This document shows, in pieces, positions 37,721 through 45,905 of a stretch of 64,000 nucleotides of DNA (within the stretch, counting starts at the first letter, position 1; each line of letters begins with the position of its first letter). The position numbers were made by a program, and so were the translations under genes. The stretch lies in the NCBI GenBank assembly GCA_963733145.1, contig CAVTCJ010000006.1, forward strand, positions 310,001-374,000, given 5' to 3'. The notes beneath the pieces were generated by a model, which did no database searches, was not told the DNA's origin, and worked only from the letters and a program-made list of their open reading frames with translations. The DNA is from JAHIKV01 sp963733145. Lineage in GTDB: Bacteria > Planctomycetota > Planctomycetia > Pirellulales > Thermoguttaceae.

Positions 37721-38418
37721 AGTTTCTTCTCCGTCTTTCCTCGATTGACGATCACGGCCGCGCCGACCAGCGCGGCCAACAACAACGTGCCGGCGACCTC
37801 GACGGCAATCAGCCAATGGGCGAACAGTTCGCCGCCCAAACGGGCCACCTGCTGCGGGTCGAGGACTCCGGCGGCCAGGGATTCCAGCGCCGGCGGAGTA
37901 ATCGGGTGTGGCGCCGAAAAGACTCCGCCCACGGCGACCGAGAGCACGCCCACCAGGGCGATTCCCACCGCCGCCGAAAGGCCCGCCTCCCAACTCCGGC
38001 GGTCGCAGGACGACAGGCCCTCGGGCTGGGCGAACATCAGCACGAAGAGGAACGTGACCAGGATCGCGCCGGCATAGACCAGCACCGTGGCCGCGGCGAG
38101 AAACTGCGCCCCGACCAGCAGCAGCAAGCCCGCCGTGCCCAACAGCGAGAGGCCGAACCAAATGGCGGCGTAGATCGGATTGTGCGAAGTCACCGCCCCG
38201 ACGGCGGCCACGACGGCCACAACCGCCAGCAGAAAGAACAAACCGTCAGCCCCCCACCCACCCAGCCCGTGAAAGCGGGAGAGCCACAGCCCCAGGGCAA
38301 TCGCGCTCAGCACGATGCCGGCCGCCCGGCCCCGAGCGCCGCCGCGGGGGAGCATCAGCCAGAGGCCGACCGCGCCGAGGAAAACGGCCAGCGTCAGGAT
38401 GTAGCTGGGATTGGTCAC
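37717..38418 (-). CDS. nuoJ: NADH-quinone oxidoreductase subunit J
   Basis: This 233-residue protein starts at GTG 38418. Five hydrophobic helices are seen, with the NuoJ-type helix 3 region (LLLVGAQFLAAATVLVYAGA ILVTFLFVLM) including the conserved Tyr-Ala-Gly. The first about 60 residues include an extra helix before the family start (FFLLAVVAVVAAVGAVTS), and the N-terminal extension is unusual. Alternative shorter starts exist. It is followed by nuoK and preceded by a heptamer repeat (38418-38450). Confidence 0.88.
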   Translation of the reverse strand: MTNPSYILTLAVFLGAVGLWLMLPRGGARGRAAGIVLSAIALGLWLSRFHGLGGWGADGLFFLLAVVAVVAAVGAVTSHNPIYAAIWFGLSLLGTAGLLLLVGAQFLAAATVLVYAGAILVTFLFVLMFAQPEGLSSCDRRSWEAGLSAAVGIALVGVLSVAVGGVFSAPHPITPPALESLAAGVLDPQQVARLGGELFAHWLIAVEVAGTLLLAALVGAAVIVNRGKTEKKL

Positions 38419-38450
38419 GGTAGTGGTTAGTGGTTAGTGGCTAGTGCGAG
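38416..38450. repeat. Heptamer repeat at nuoJ/nuoI junction
   Basis: GGTAGTGGTTAGTGGTTAGT GGCTAGTG has period seven (TTAGTGG variants). It begins at the nuoJ start codon. Confidence 0.8.
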
Positions 38451-38465
38451 ACCGCAATCAGCAGA

Positions 38466-39035
38466 TCATCTCTCTTCCCCCTTCTCTCTTCCCTCATCCC
38501 CCGCCCCTCGTCCCTCACCCCTGCGCGTTCTCATCGGTTCGGCGTCTTTGGTTTGATCGTAAACGCTCAACAGTTTTTCCTTGTCGAAGATCATTTCCTC
38601 GCGGCTTTTGCCCGAGAGGTCGTAAAGACTGGTCAGTTCGATGGCGTCGACGGGGCAGGCCTCCTCGCACATCCCGCAGTAGATGCACCGCAATTCGTCG
38701 ATGGTGAACGACTGGGGATACTTCTCCCGGTCGGGCCAGGGACTTTCGGCGGCGATGATGTCGATGCAATGGGCCGGGCAGGCCGTGGGACACATAAAGC
38801 AGGCGACGCACTTCACCCGCCCCTCCGCGTCGCGGTTCAACCGATGCACGCCCCGATAGATCAGCGGCTCGGGAATCACGTGCCGCTCCTCGGGCGATTG
38901 GACCGTTTGCTTGCGGGTGAAGAAGTGCCGCAGCGTGGTGGTCAGCCCTTGGGCGAACAGCAGCAGATACGAGCGGCCCGCCAGGCCCAACCGCGGGCGC
39001 GGCACCCAGGTGATGTTTTTATCGTCGGTTTTCAT
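38466..39035 (-). CDS. nuoI: NADH-quinone oxidoreductase subunit I
   Basis: This 189-residue protein has both 4Fe-4S binding sites of NuoI: CVACFMCPTACP and CIYCGMCEEACP, with the family ends AIELTSLYDL. The start at 39035 matches the usual length before the first cluster. The last about 20 residues (RRGEGRGAGDEGREK...) come from a heptamer-type repeat read in frame (38475-38522). NuoI passes electrons via clusters N6a and N6b. It is complete. Confidence 0.93.
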   Translation of the reverse strand: MKTDDKNITWVPRPRLGLAGRSYLLLFAQGLTTTLRHFFTRKQTVQSPEERHVIPEPLIYRGVHRLNRDAEGRVKCVACFMCPTACPAHCIDIIAAESPWPDREKYPQSFTIDELRCIYCGMCEEACPVDAIELTSLYDLSGKSREEMIFDKEKLLSVYDQTKDAEPMRTRRGEGRGAGDEGREKGEER

Positions 39036-39081
39036 GGTTGATTTTACCGCCCCCGCTTCCGCAGCCGCGAGGCGTTTTTTT

Positions 39082-40302
39082 CTATTGCACATAGTCCTCG
39101 GTTGTCGGCCAGTCCCGCCGCGGACTGTTGTCCGATGCGGTGGGGTCGAAAATCGCAGCCGCCAGCCAGCAGAGGAGCAGCACGCCCCAGCCGACGGCCG
39201 CCATGCCCGCCGTGGCGGAAAAGTTCACGGCTTTCGCCAGTTGCGTCCCATACTCCATCCACACGGCCACCACAAACACGTTCACCATCCCCCAGGGGAT
39301 CATAACCTTCCAGGCGACGTCCATCAATTGATCGTAGCGGAAGCGGGGCCAACTCCAGCGGGCGAGCATGAAAAACAAGATCACCGCCATCACTTTCGCC
39401 AGCAGCACGATCGCCCTGAGCAGGGCCACCGGCCAGGCGACCGCCTCGGCCGAGCCGGTCAGACCCCAGAAATGCCAGCCGCCGAGGAACAGAATCACGA
39501 TCAGAAACGATTCCAGCACCATGTGCAAAAACTCGGCGACCATGTACATCATCAGCTTAATGCCGAGATATTCGGTGTGGTAGCCGCCGACCAGTTCCTG
39601 CTCGGCCTCGGGCAGGTCGAAGGGGAGCCGGGCGGCCTCGGCGAAGGCCGCCACGCAGAAGACCACGAATCCCAGCGGCTGAAGGAAAGCGTTCCACGTG
39701 CCCGACCGGGCCTGTTGCAGAATGATGTCTTCGAGCCGCAACGAGCCGGAGACCAGGATCACGCCGAGGATGCCCAATCCCAGCGGGAGTTCGTAGGAGA
39801 TCAACTGCGCGCTGCTGCGGACGGCGCCGAAGAAGCTGAACTTGTTGTTGCTGGCCCAGCCGCCGAGCACCACGCCATAGACGGCCACGCTGCCCACGGC
39901 GAAGATGTAGATCATGCCCACGTCGAGGCCCGGCGCCACGGACAGCCGGAGCGGACCGGGAAGGCCCCACGACTCGGGCAGCAGGACGCTGCCCAGCGGG
40001 ATCACGGCGAAGGCGGCCATCGCGGCGACGAAGATCGACACCGGGGCCACGAAGTACATCACCCGGTCCACGTGGCCGGGCGTGAACTCGGCCTTGGTCA
40101 AAAACTTTCCGCCGTCGGCCATCGGCTGGCCCAAGCCGAAGAGACGGATTTTCGTCAGCGGCACCCCCACCCGGTTCGGACCCAGCCGGTCCTGCACCCA
40201 GGCCGCCATCCAACGCTCCAACAGCACCAGATATGCCGCCGCGGTCATCAACGCGCCGATCAGCAGGGCAATCTTCACCAGTGGTTCGATGATGGTCAGC
40301 AT
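39082..40302 (-). CDS. nuoH: NADH-quinone oxidoreductase subunit H
   Basis: The 406-residue membrane protein shows the NuoH core: MAAWVQDRLGPNRVGVPLTK-like, LADGGKFLTKAEFTPGHVD-like, AAFAEAARLPFDLPEAEQEL VGGYHTEY, and SWPRFRYDQLMDVAWKVMIP. These loops line the quinone chamber with NuoB and NuoD. Length fits the family. It is followed by nuoI. The start ATG at 40302 has no clear ribosome site and is preceded by a period-seven TTTTCAG repeat (about 40313-40333). Confidence 0.95.
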   Translation of the reverse strand: MLTIIEPLVKIALLIGALMTAAAYLVLLERWMAAWVQDRLGPNRVGVPLTKIRLFGLGQPMADGGKFLTKAEFTPGHVDRVMYFVAPVSIFVAAMAAFAVIPLGSVLLPESWGLPGPLRLSVAPGLDVGMIYIFAVGSVAVYGVVLGGWASNNKFSFFGAVRSSAQLISYELPLGLGILGVILVSGSLRLEDIILQQARSGTWNAFLQPLGFVVFCVAAFAEAARLPFDLPEAEQELVGGYHTEYLGIKLMMYMVAEFLHMVLESFLIVILFLGGWHFWGLTGSAEAVAWPVALLRAIVLLAKVMAVILFFMLARWSWPRFRYDQLMDVAWKVMIPWGMVNVFVVAVWMEYGTQLAKAVNFSATAGMAAVGWGVLLLCWLAAAIFDPTASDNSPRRDWPTTEDYVQ

Positions 40303-40312
40303 GGGAGATGAG

Positions 40313-40390
40313 TTGTCAGTTTTCAGTTTTCAGTGAAATACGCCCTGCGCCGCTGGCGACTTCGCATCCCGCTTGCGGTTTCGCAACTAG
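40313..40390. repeat. TTTTCAG heptamer and GCTTGCGGTTTCGC repeat at nuoH/nuoG junction
   Basis: GTTGTCAGTTTTCAGTTTTC AGTG repeats with period seven; then GCGACTTCGCATCCCGCTTG CGGTTTCGCA, a motif that recurs at 33150-33182, 42045-42066 and 43490-43525. Confidence 0.75.
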
Positions 40391-42022
40391 TCATGCCAAC
40401 AAATTCCCCCTCAAGTCGATCCCCGTCTCCGGCGCCGGGCCGGCGGCGAGTTGGAAATACGTTATCTCCCGGGCAAGCTCGTCGAGCACCGCCCTGGAAT
40501 TATAGAGCCCTTTCAGCCCGAGCAACTCCCAGCAGACGCTCCCTTCGGTTCGGACGCCCGCCGGCGGCCGGATCGCCCGACGAACCGATTGCAGGCGGTC
40601 CGTCTGGTTGACGTACGAGCCGTCGCGTTCCGCGTAGGCCGCGCCGGGGAGGAGGAAAGTGGCCCGATCGGCCAACGGCGAGGGGAACAAGTCCTGCACC
40701 ACCAGCAACTTCAGCCGCTCGAACCGGGCGGCGGTCGACTGGCCGATCCACTCGTGCCGATACCCGCCGGAGACCCACGCGCCCTGGAACTCGCCCCGGT
40801 CCAATTCGGCGAGGAACTCGTCGAAAGTCATCATTCCGTGGGCAAAATGGGCAATCACCGCCTCCACCCCGCGGCGGTTGGGACACTTCTCCGCCCGGAT
40901 CGTGAAGCCGCCGGGGAAGCGCTCGTCCGCGCCGATCTCGGGCACCGGGCCCAGGGCCAGCGGCGCTTCGGGGTCGATGATACGGATCAGCTTGCAGAGC
41001 AGATACGCCTCCTCGACCGTCAGGAAGGGCGAGATCACCGCGGCCAGCCGGCCGGCTGCGCGAAGCTCATCACGCAAATTGTTCAGCAGAGCGGTCCAGT
41101 CAATTTGTGGTGCAGGCGTCTCGCCTGCATGGCCTACATCGGCGCAGGCGGGACGCCTGCACCACAAGAGAATCCGCCGCGGATCGTGGATGTGCGGATA
41201 ATCGTATCGCCCGTCGTTGCAGATCCACCACTTGTTAATAAAGGGATTCTCCCGCGGCTTGATTCGCCAGATGTGCTCCTGGTTTTCTTCGATCCAGATC
41301 GAGCAGCCGGTCGCGCAGGCGGTGCAGACGCCGGGGTGCCGCCGCAGATACCAGACCCGCTGCCGGTACAAAAATTCCTTGTCGCCGAGCGCGCCGACGG
41401 GGCACAGATCGACCACATTGCCCGAGAGCTTGTTATTCAGCGGGAAGCCGGCCATGACGTCGATTTCCTCCCGCGCCCCGCGGCGGATGGTCATCAATTC
41501 ACTGGTGCCGCTGATTTCCCGGGCGAAGCGGACGCAGCGGCTGCACATCACGCAGCGATCGACGAACAGCGTGATGTCGCCCAAGTCGCGCCGCCGGCTG
41601 GTGAAGGGGCGACGGTCGCCCCGCCGCTCGGCCTGGCCGTATTGGAAGTGATAGTCCTGCAAGACGCACTCGCCCGCTTTGTCGCAGATCGGGCAATCGA
41701 TCGGATGGCGCAGCAGCAGGTCCTCCTCGACCATCGCCCGGGCCCGGGCGACCTTCTCGCTGTTGGTGACGATCACCATGTTGTCGGCGACGATCGTGTT
41801 GCAGGCCGGCACGAGCTTCGGCTGCATCTTGATCTCGCCGCTCTTCGGGTCGCGCGTGCCGGTTTCGATCAGGCACATGCGGCAACTGCCCACCACGGTC
41901 AGGCCCGGGTGCCAGCAATAGTGCGGAATCTCGATGCCCACCAACCGCGCGGCCTCGATGGCGTTGAGCCGCCGCCCGGCGGGAAGTTCGAGTTCGTGGG
42001 TGTCGATGATGACAGTTGGCAT
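40391..42022 (-). CDS. nuoG: NADH-quinone oxidoreductase subunit G, short type with repeat insert
   Basis: From ATG 42022 the 543-residue protein has the 2Fe-2S site (HYCWHPGLTVVGSCRMC), the His/Cys 4Fe-4S site (HPIDCPICDKAGECVLQDYH), and the 4Fe-4S pair (CVMCSRCVRF, CTACATGCSIWIEE). The molybdopterin-type C-terminal domain is short compared with enterobacterial NuoG (about 900 residues). Around residue 300 an in-frame palindrome adds LLWCRRPACADVGHAGETPA (41100-41165). NuoG belongs to the NADH-oxidising arm. The frame is intact. Confidence 0.9.
   Translation of the reverse strand: MPTVIIDTHELELPAGRRLNAIEAARLVGIEIPHYCWHPGLTVVGSCRMCLIETGTRDPKSGEIKMQPKLVPACNTIVADNMVIVTNSEKVARARAMVEEDLLLRHPIDCPICDKAGECVLQDYHFQYGQAERRGDRRPFTSRRRDLGDITLFVDRCVMCSRCVRFAREISGTSELMTIRRGAREEIDVMAGFPLNNKLSGNVVDLCPVGALGDKEFLYRQRVWYLRRHPGVCTACATGCSIWIEENQEHIWRIKPRENPFINKWWICNDGRYDYPHIHDPRRILLWCRRPACADVGHAGETPAPQIDWTALLNNLRDELRAAGRLAAVISPFLTVEEAYLLCKLIRIIDPEAPLALGPVPEIGADERFPGGFTIRAEKCPNRRGVEAVIAHFAHGMMTFDEFLAELDRGEFQGAWVSGGYRHEWIGQSTAARFERLKLLVVQDLFPSPLADRATFLLPGAAYAERDGSYVNQTDRLQSVRRAIRPPAGVRTEGSVCWELLGLKGLYNSRAVLDELAREITYFQLAAGPAPETGIDLRGNLLA
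41100..41165. repeat. In-frame palindrome, TTGTGGTGCAGGCG family, in nuoG
   Basis: TTGTGGTGCAGGCGTCTCGCCT and CAGGCGGGACGCCTGCACCACAA arms are read in frame without stop. Confidence 0.88.
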
Positions 42023-42083
42023 CTGTAAATTATGATTGCGTTTGTTGCGAAGCCGCAAGCGGCTTTGTCCTAAACTCTAGCCA

Positions 42084-43433
42084 CTAAACATGCGCCGGCG
42101 CCACGGCCTCCGCGAGTTCAGTTTGCATATATCCCTCGGGATTCGTCCGTTTGATGTATTCCTCAAATTCGCCGTGAAACTTGCCCAGCGCGGTCTTGAT
42201 CGGCCAGGCGGCGCCGTCGGCCAAGCCGCAAATTGTGGTGCCGGGCATGATGCCGATCGAGTCGCCGATCTCCCGCAGCAGGTCGAGGTCGCGGAGCCGC
42301 CCCCGGCCGGCGCGGATGCGGTCGAGCATTTCCAGCGCCCATTGCGTTCCCTCGCGGCAGGGCGTACACTGGCCGCAGCTTTCATGGGCGAAAAACCGGC
42401 AACTGTTGTGCAGGAAATCGACGATCGAGTAGGTCTCGTCCAGCACCACGACGCAGCCCGTGCCGAGCCCCAGGCAGCCGGCGCGGACGGGCGCGGCGAA
42501 GTCCAGCGGGGTGTCGAACTCGGCGGCCGTGACGATGCCGGTGCTCAGTCCGCCGAGGATGGCCGCCTTCGCTTTCCGTCCCTTCCAGACGCCGCCGCCG
42601 AAATGCTCGACCAGATGGCCGACGCTGATGCCCAGCGGGGCCTCGTAGCAGCCGGGGCGATTGACGTGTCCCGAGAGGCCGAACAGTTTCGGCCCGAAGC
42701 TACCCGGATCGCGGGGATTGTGCGGCTCGGGCGGTGTGCCCATCGAGCGAAACCAGGCCGTGCCGCGATCGACGATCTGCTTGACGCAGGCCAGCGTTTC
42801 GACGTTGTTCACCACGGTCGGTTTGCGGAACAGTCCCTCGACGGCCGGGAAGGGCGGCTTGATGCGCGGCCACGACCGGCGGCCTTCGAGACTTTCGATC
42901 AGCCCGGTCTCCTCGCCGCAGACGTAGGCCCCCGCGCCGACGTGAATGTAAACGTCCAGCGAGAAGTCGCTGCCCGTGATGTTTTCGCCCAGGTATCCGG
43001 CGGCGTAACATTCGTCGATGGCCGCCTGCATCCGCTGTTTGCACAACGGGTATTCGTAGCGGAGGTAGACGTAGGCAGTCCGGGCGTGGGTGGCGTAGCA
43101 ACTCAGTATGACGCCTTCGAGAACCTGGTGCGGATCGAGTTCCATCTGCACGCGGTTGACGAAGGTGCCCGGCTCCGACTCGTCGGCATTGACGCAGAAA
43201 TAGACCGGTCCGGGATGGTTTTCGGGGAGGAAGGACCATTTCGCGCCGGTGGGAAAGCCCGCTCCGCCGCGGCCGCGCAGCCCGCTGGTTTTCACCATCT
43301 CCAACACGTCGCGGGGCGACATCTCTTTCAGCGCCCGGCGCAGTCCGCGATACCCGCCGCCCGACTCGTAGACGTGCAGCGTATGGCTGTCCTTTTTTTT
43401 GACGTTCGCCAGCAGGACGGGTTCGTAGGTCAT
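42084..43433 (-). CDS. nuoF: NADH-quinone oxidoreductase subunit F
   Basis: This 449-residue flavoprotein has the FMN/NADH region GLRGRGGAGFPTGAKWSF, the acidic NADH loop VNADESEPGT, and the 4Fe-4S site SCGQCTPCREGTQW. It accepts hydride from NADH and passes electrons to cluster N3. It is complete, starting at ATG 43433 beside a heptamer repeat. Together with nuoE and nuoG it forms the NADH-input module. Confidence 0.96.
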   Translation of the reverse strand: MTYEPVLLANVKKKDSHTLHVYESGGGYRGLRRALKEMSPRDVLEMVKTSGLRGRGGAGFPTGAKWSFLPENHPGPVYFCVNADESEPGTFVNRVQMELDPHQVLEGVILSCYATHARTAYVYLRYEYPLCKQRMQAAIDECYAAGYLGENITGSDFSLDVYIHVGAGAYVCGEETGLIESLEGRRSWPRIKPPFPAVEGLFRKPTVVNNVETLACVKQIVDRGTAWFRSMGTPPEPHNPRDPGSFGPKLFGLSGHVNRPGCYEAPLGISVGHLVEHFGGGVWKGRKAKAAILGGLSTGIVTAAEFDTPLDFAAPVRAGCLGLGTGCVVVLDETYSIVDFLHNSCRFFAHESCGQCTPCREGTQWALEMLDRIRAGRGRLRDLDLLREIGDSIGIMPGTTICGLADGAAWPIKTALGKFHGEFEEYIKRTNPEGYMQTELAEAVAPAHV

Positions 43434-43470
43434 CAGTGGTCAGCGGATAGTGATTAGTGGCTAGTGGTCA
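43433..43470. repeat. Heptamer repeat upstream of nuoF
   Basis: AGTGGTCAGCGGATAGTGAT TAGTGGCTAGTGGTCAGTG repeats with period seven. Confidence 0.75.
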
Positions 43471-43529
43471 GTGAATAACGCCCCGCGACTGCGGTCGCGG
43501 GGGGAAGCCGCTTGCGGTTTCGCATCCTT

Positions 43530-44021
43530 CTACGTCCATTCGCGAATCAACTCGTCGATCTTTTCTTTAGTCATATTTCCATGCAACTTGTCGTTCACCA
43601 GAACCGCGGGGGCCAGTTCGCAGGCCCCGAGACACTCGGCGAATTCGAGCGTGACGCGGCCGTCGGGCGTGGTTTCGCCCGGCCGGACGCCCAACTTCTC
43701 GCAAAGATATTCCAGCAACTCCTCTCCGCCCCGGCAAGCGCAACTGATCGAGCGGCAGACCCACACGCGGTATTTTCCCCGCGGCTTTTCCTGTTGGAAA
43801 AACTCGTAGAAGCTGAGGGTGTCCTGTACCTGGGCGGGATGCAGTTCGAGCAGTTCGGCCACCTCGACGACGGCTTCGTAAGGCACGTATCCCAGCCGTT
43901 CGTCGACCAGGTGCAGCGCCGGCAGCACGGCCGCCAGCTTGTTGGGGTAGCGGCCGAGTGTTCCGGTTATTTCACGGCGAATGTGCTCGTCTAACAATCT
44001 GTCGGTCTCGCTTTTGGCCAT
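43530..44021 (-). CDS. nuoE: NADH-quinone oxidoreductase subunit E
   Basis: This 163-residue thioredoxin-like protein has the 2Fe-2S ligands in CRSISC and ECLGAC (pattern C-x4-C...C-x3-C), and LHLVDERLGYVPYEAV and VQDTLSFYEFF motifs. It carries cluster N1a. The stop of the upstream DUF4276 gene lies just six bases before its start, so the ATPase/DUF4276 pair appears to be inserted in the operon between nuoD and nuoE. Confidence 0.95.
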   Translation of the reverse strand: MAKSETDRLLDEHIRREITGTLGRYPNKLAAVLPALHLVDERLGYVPYEAVVEVAELLELHPAQVQDTLSFYEFFQQEKPRGKYRVWVCRSISCACRGGEELLEYLCEKLGVRPGETTPDGRVTLEFAECLGACELAPAVLVNDKLHGNMTKEKIDELIREWT

Positions 44022-44026
44022 GTCAA

Positions 44027-44716
44027 TCAGGTGGATACGTTTCCTAAACCTTCAAGATTATCAAGCCATTTGTTAAAATGCGGACATTTTTCACGAATCC
44101 GATTAAGCCCGATAGCCTCGGCAATTATTGGCCCTGCCGCCGACTTATCGGACTTGTAGTCTGGGATATGTTTGATGATTCTTTTGGAGGGGGCCGTGTC
44201 CTCGCCGTCATTGATCGTTTCGGGTGAATCATGGGCAGCCGCCAATTCCGCCAATTTGTTTATCTCCCGTAATCGGTCGGTGTAGTAGAAGGAAAACTTG
44301 CTCACGTCTGCAAACAGAATGGCTTCGAACTCGTACAATTGAATGTGGGGAATAAATCTCGGATCACCGATTGCATTTCCCAGAGCGGTTTCCAGGAATT
44401 CTACGCGACGCTGGGGGTTCTGCTCCTCGCGATATTCAGCGAATTTCGGGACATCCTGCGGCAATTTGTAGAGGTCAATCATGGTGGATAAGAATACATC
44501 GTTGCTCTTATCCCCCTTCAAACGCCGTAGAATATCATTGCGGAAAGGCTCATATCTCAACAATCCGCCACGATGCACTTGCCGTCTTCTCTTAACGTGG
44601 GCAACCAACTCGACTCTTTGAACGTACACTCCTCGGTTTTGCAGATGGGGGCGCAAGACATTGGCCGCGAACGCCTGTTCCGTCGGTCCTTCCACCGTCA
44701 GATGCAATCGTGCCAT
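44027..44716 (-). CDS. DUF4276 protein (TOPRIM-like), partner of an AAA ATPase
   Basis: The 229-residue protein starts ARLHLTVEGPTEQAFAANVL, the DUF4276 opening with the acidic TOPRIM-type residue, and has the family's middle motif FIPHIQLYEFEAILFADVSK. DUF4276 is a TOPRIM-like domain often paired with OLD-type ATPases in anti-phage gene pairs. The start ATG shares one base with the ATPase stop (TGATG), so translation is coupled. Codon use looks more AT-rich than in nuo genes around it. Nuclease activity is inference. Confidence 0.82.
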   Translation of the reverse strand: MARLHLTVEGPTEQAFAANVLRPHLQNRGVYVQRVELVAHVKRRRQVHRGGLLRYEPFRNDILRRLKGDKSNDVFLSTMIDLYKLPQDVPKFAEYREEQNPQRRVEFLETALGNAIGDPRFIPHIQLYEFEAILFADVSKFSFYYTDRLREINKLAELAAAHDSPETINDGEDTAPSKRIIKHIPDYKSDKSAAGPIIAEAIGLNRIREKCPHFNKWLDNLEGLGNVST

Positions 44717-45894
44717 CAGAACGGGCCTCCGCCAATGGAGTTCTTTTGCCAAAGCTCACCGAGCGTGTATTCGTCGAGCCATTCAGCCAAATCAACCGTG
44801 CTTCGACGAGAAAACGCCGAGGTTCCTTGAAGACGGTCGGCAACAATAACATCATCGGCATTGAAAGAGTCCAGAAAAGTTGGCGACTGAGTGGCTATTA
44901 CCACTTGTGTGTGCAACGCCGCCGATTCGAGTAGCCCAGCTACGATGGTGGCGGCAGCGGGATGGAGACCGAGTTCCGGCTCATCGATAATCATGAGGGA
45001 AGGCAGATCGGCCTTCGGCTGCAAAAGAAGCGCGATAAGGACCATCGCCCGTAGAGCTCCGTCCGGCAACTGATGGGGGCCAAACACCATGTCCGAATAA
45101 CCATCGCGCCAATTAAGCAATACATCCGTGCGGTTAGGCCCTATTGGCTCCAATACGAAATCACCGAACCACGGCGCAATTTGCCGAATCGCGGAAATGA
45201 TTCTATCGTACTCTGCGCGGTTGTTGCGATGAATCCTGTGCAAAACGGCCGCAAGATTTCCGCCGTCCGCTTGTAAGAACTTGTCATCGTGCAAGTAACA
45301 TCTGCGGCGGATTCTGGCTTCAGGAGACGTATCTTGGAAGTGATAGACATGCCATTTTTCGATGGTATCCAAAATGTCCTTCCCAACTCTCGCCGCCACT
45401 ATATCCGTTTCAGACTGACCCTTGCTCCAATCTCTGATAAATTCCTTGATATTTGATTCGCGGTGATCTATATGGCATCCATATATGCTATCTCCGTGAG
45501 AAGTGGAGAACTTTATCGTTTCCTTGTCGAGTTCAAGGCGGGGAATGACCTTCTCTTCCTCAAGCACCAAGGTATCCACGGCAGCAGGAATCAACCGCAA
45601 TTCATAGGAAAAATACTTGTCTATTGCTTGTTTCGATTCTTGCTCGAATATGATACGAATATCAAGCTTGTTAGTTGTCTTTGCGCCATAATGCAGAAAA
45701 GAGTCAGATCCCCATACGGCCGCGTATTTCTGCAGTCGTCCATTTTGTATCTCACGTATGAGATTGAAAAGCGATATTAGATTCGACTTGCCCGAGCCAT
45801 TGGCGCCGATTAGCACGTTCAACGGACGCAACTCAATCGTCGTTTGTTTTATCGACTTGAATCCTGACAACTTGATATATTTGACCCGAATCAT
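44716..45894 (-). CDS. AAA-family (OLD-like) ATPase inserted in the nuo operon
   Basis: This 392-residue protein opens with MIRVKYIKLSGFKSIKQTTI ELRPLNVLIGANGSGKSN, an N-terminal Walker A typical of OLD/RecF-like ABC-type ATPases. It has the D-loop/Walker B MIIDEPELGLHPAAA and the His-loop substitute VVIATQSPTFLDSF. A coiled region links them. The start at 45894 has a strong GGAGG. It is 11 bases downstream of nuoD. With the DUF4276 gene it forms a two-gene ATPase/TOPRIM unit like those in anti-phage systems (PARIS- or OLD-like). AT-rich base use compared with nuo suggests horizontal gain. Confidence 0.88.
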   Translation of the reverse strand: MIRVKYIKLSGFKSIKQTTIELRPLNVLIGANGSGKSNLISLFNLIREIQNGRLQKYAAVWGSDSFLHYGAKTTNKLDIRIIFEQESKQAIDKYFSYELRLIPAAVDTLVLEEEKVIPRLELDKETIKFSTSHGDSIYGCHIDHRESNIKEFIRDWSKGQSETDIVAARVGKDILDTIEKWHVYHFQDTSPEARIRRRCYLHDDKFLQADGGNLAAVLHRIHRNNRAEYDRIISAIRQIAPWFGDFVLEPIGPNRTDVLLNWRDGYSDMVFGPHQLPDGALRAMVLIALLLQPKADLPSLMIIDEPELGLHPAAATIVAGLLESAALHTQVVIATQSPTFLDSFNADDVIVADRLQGTSAFSRRSTVDLAEWLDEYTLGELWQKNSIGGGPF

Positions 45895-45905
45895 GTATTC
45901 CTCCT

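Noticed and set aside
35435..42028. Long plus-strand frames opposite nuoL and nuoG (about 35435-36505 and 40451-42028)
   Set aside because: Composition is shadow-like and the minus strand carries clear NuoL and NuoG motifs.
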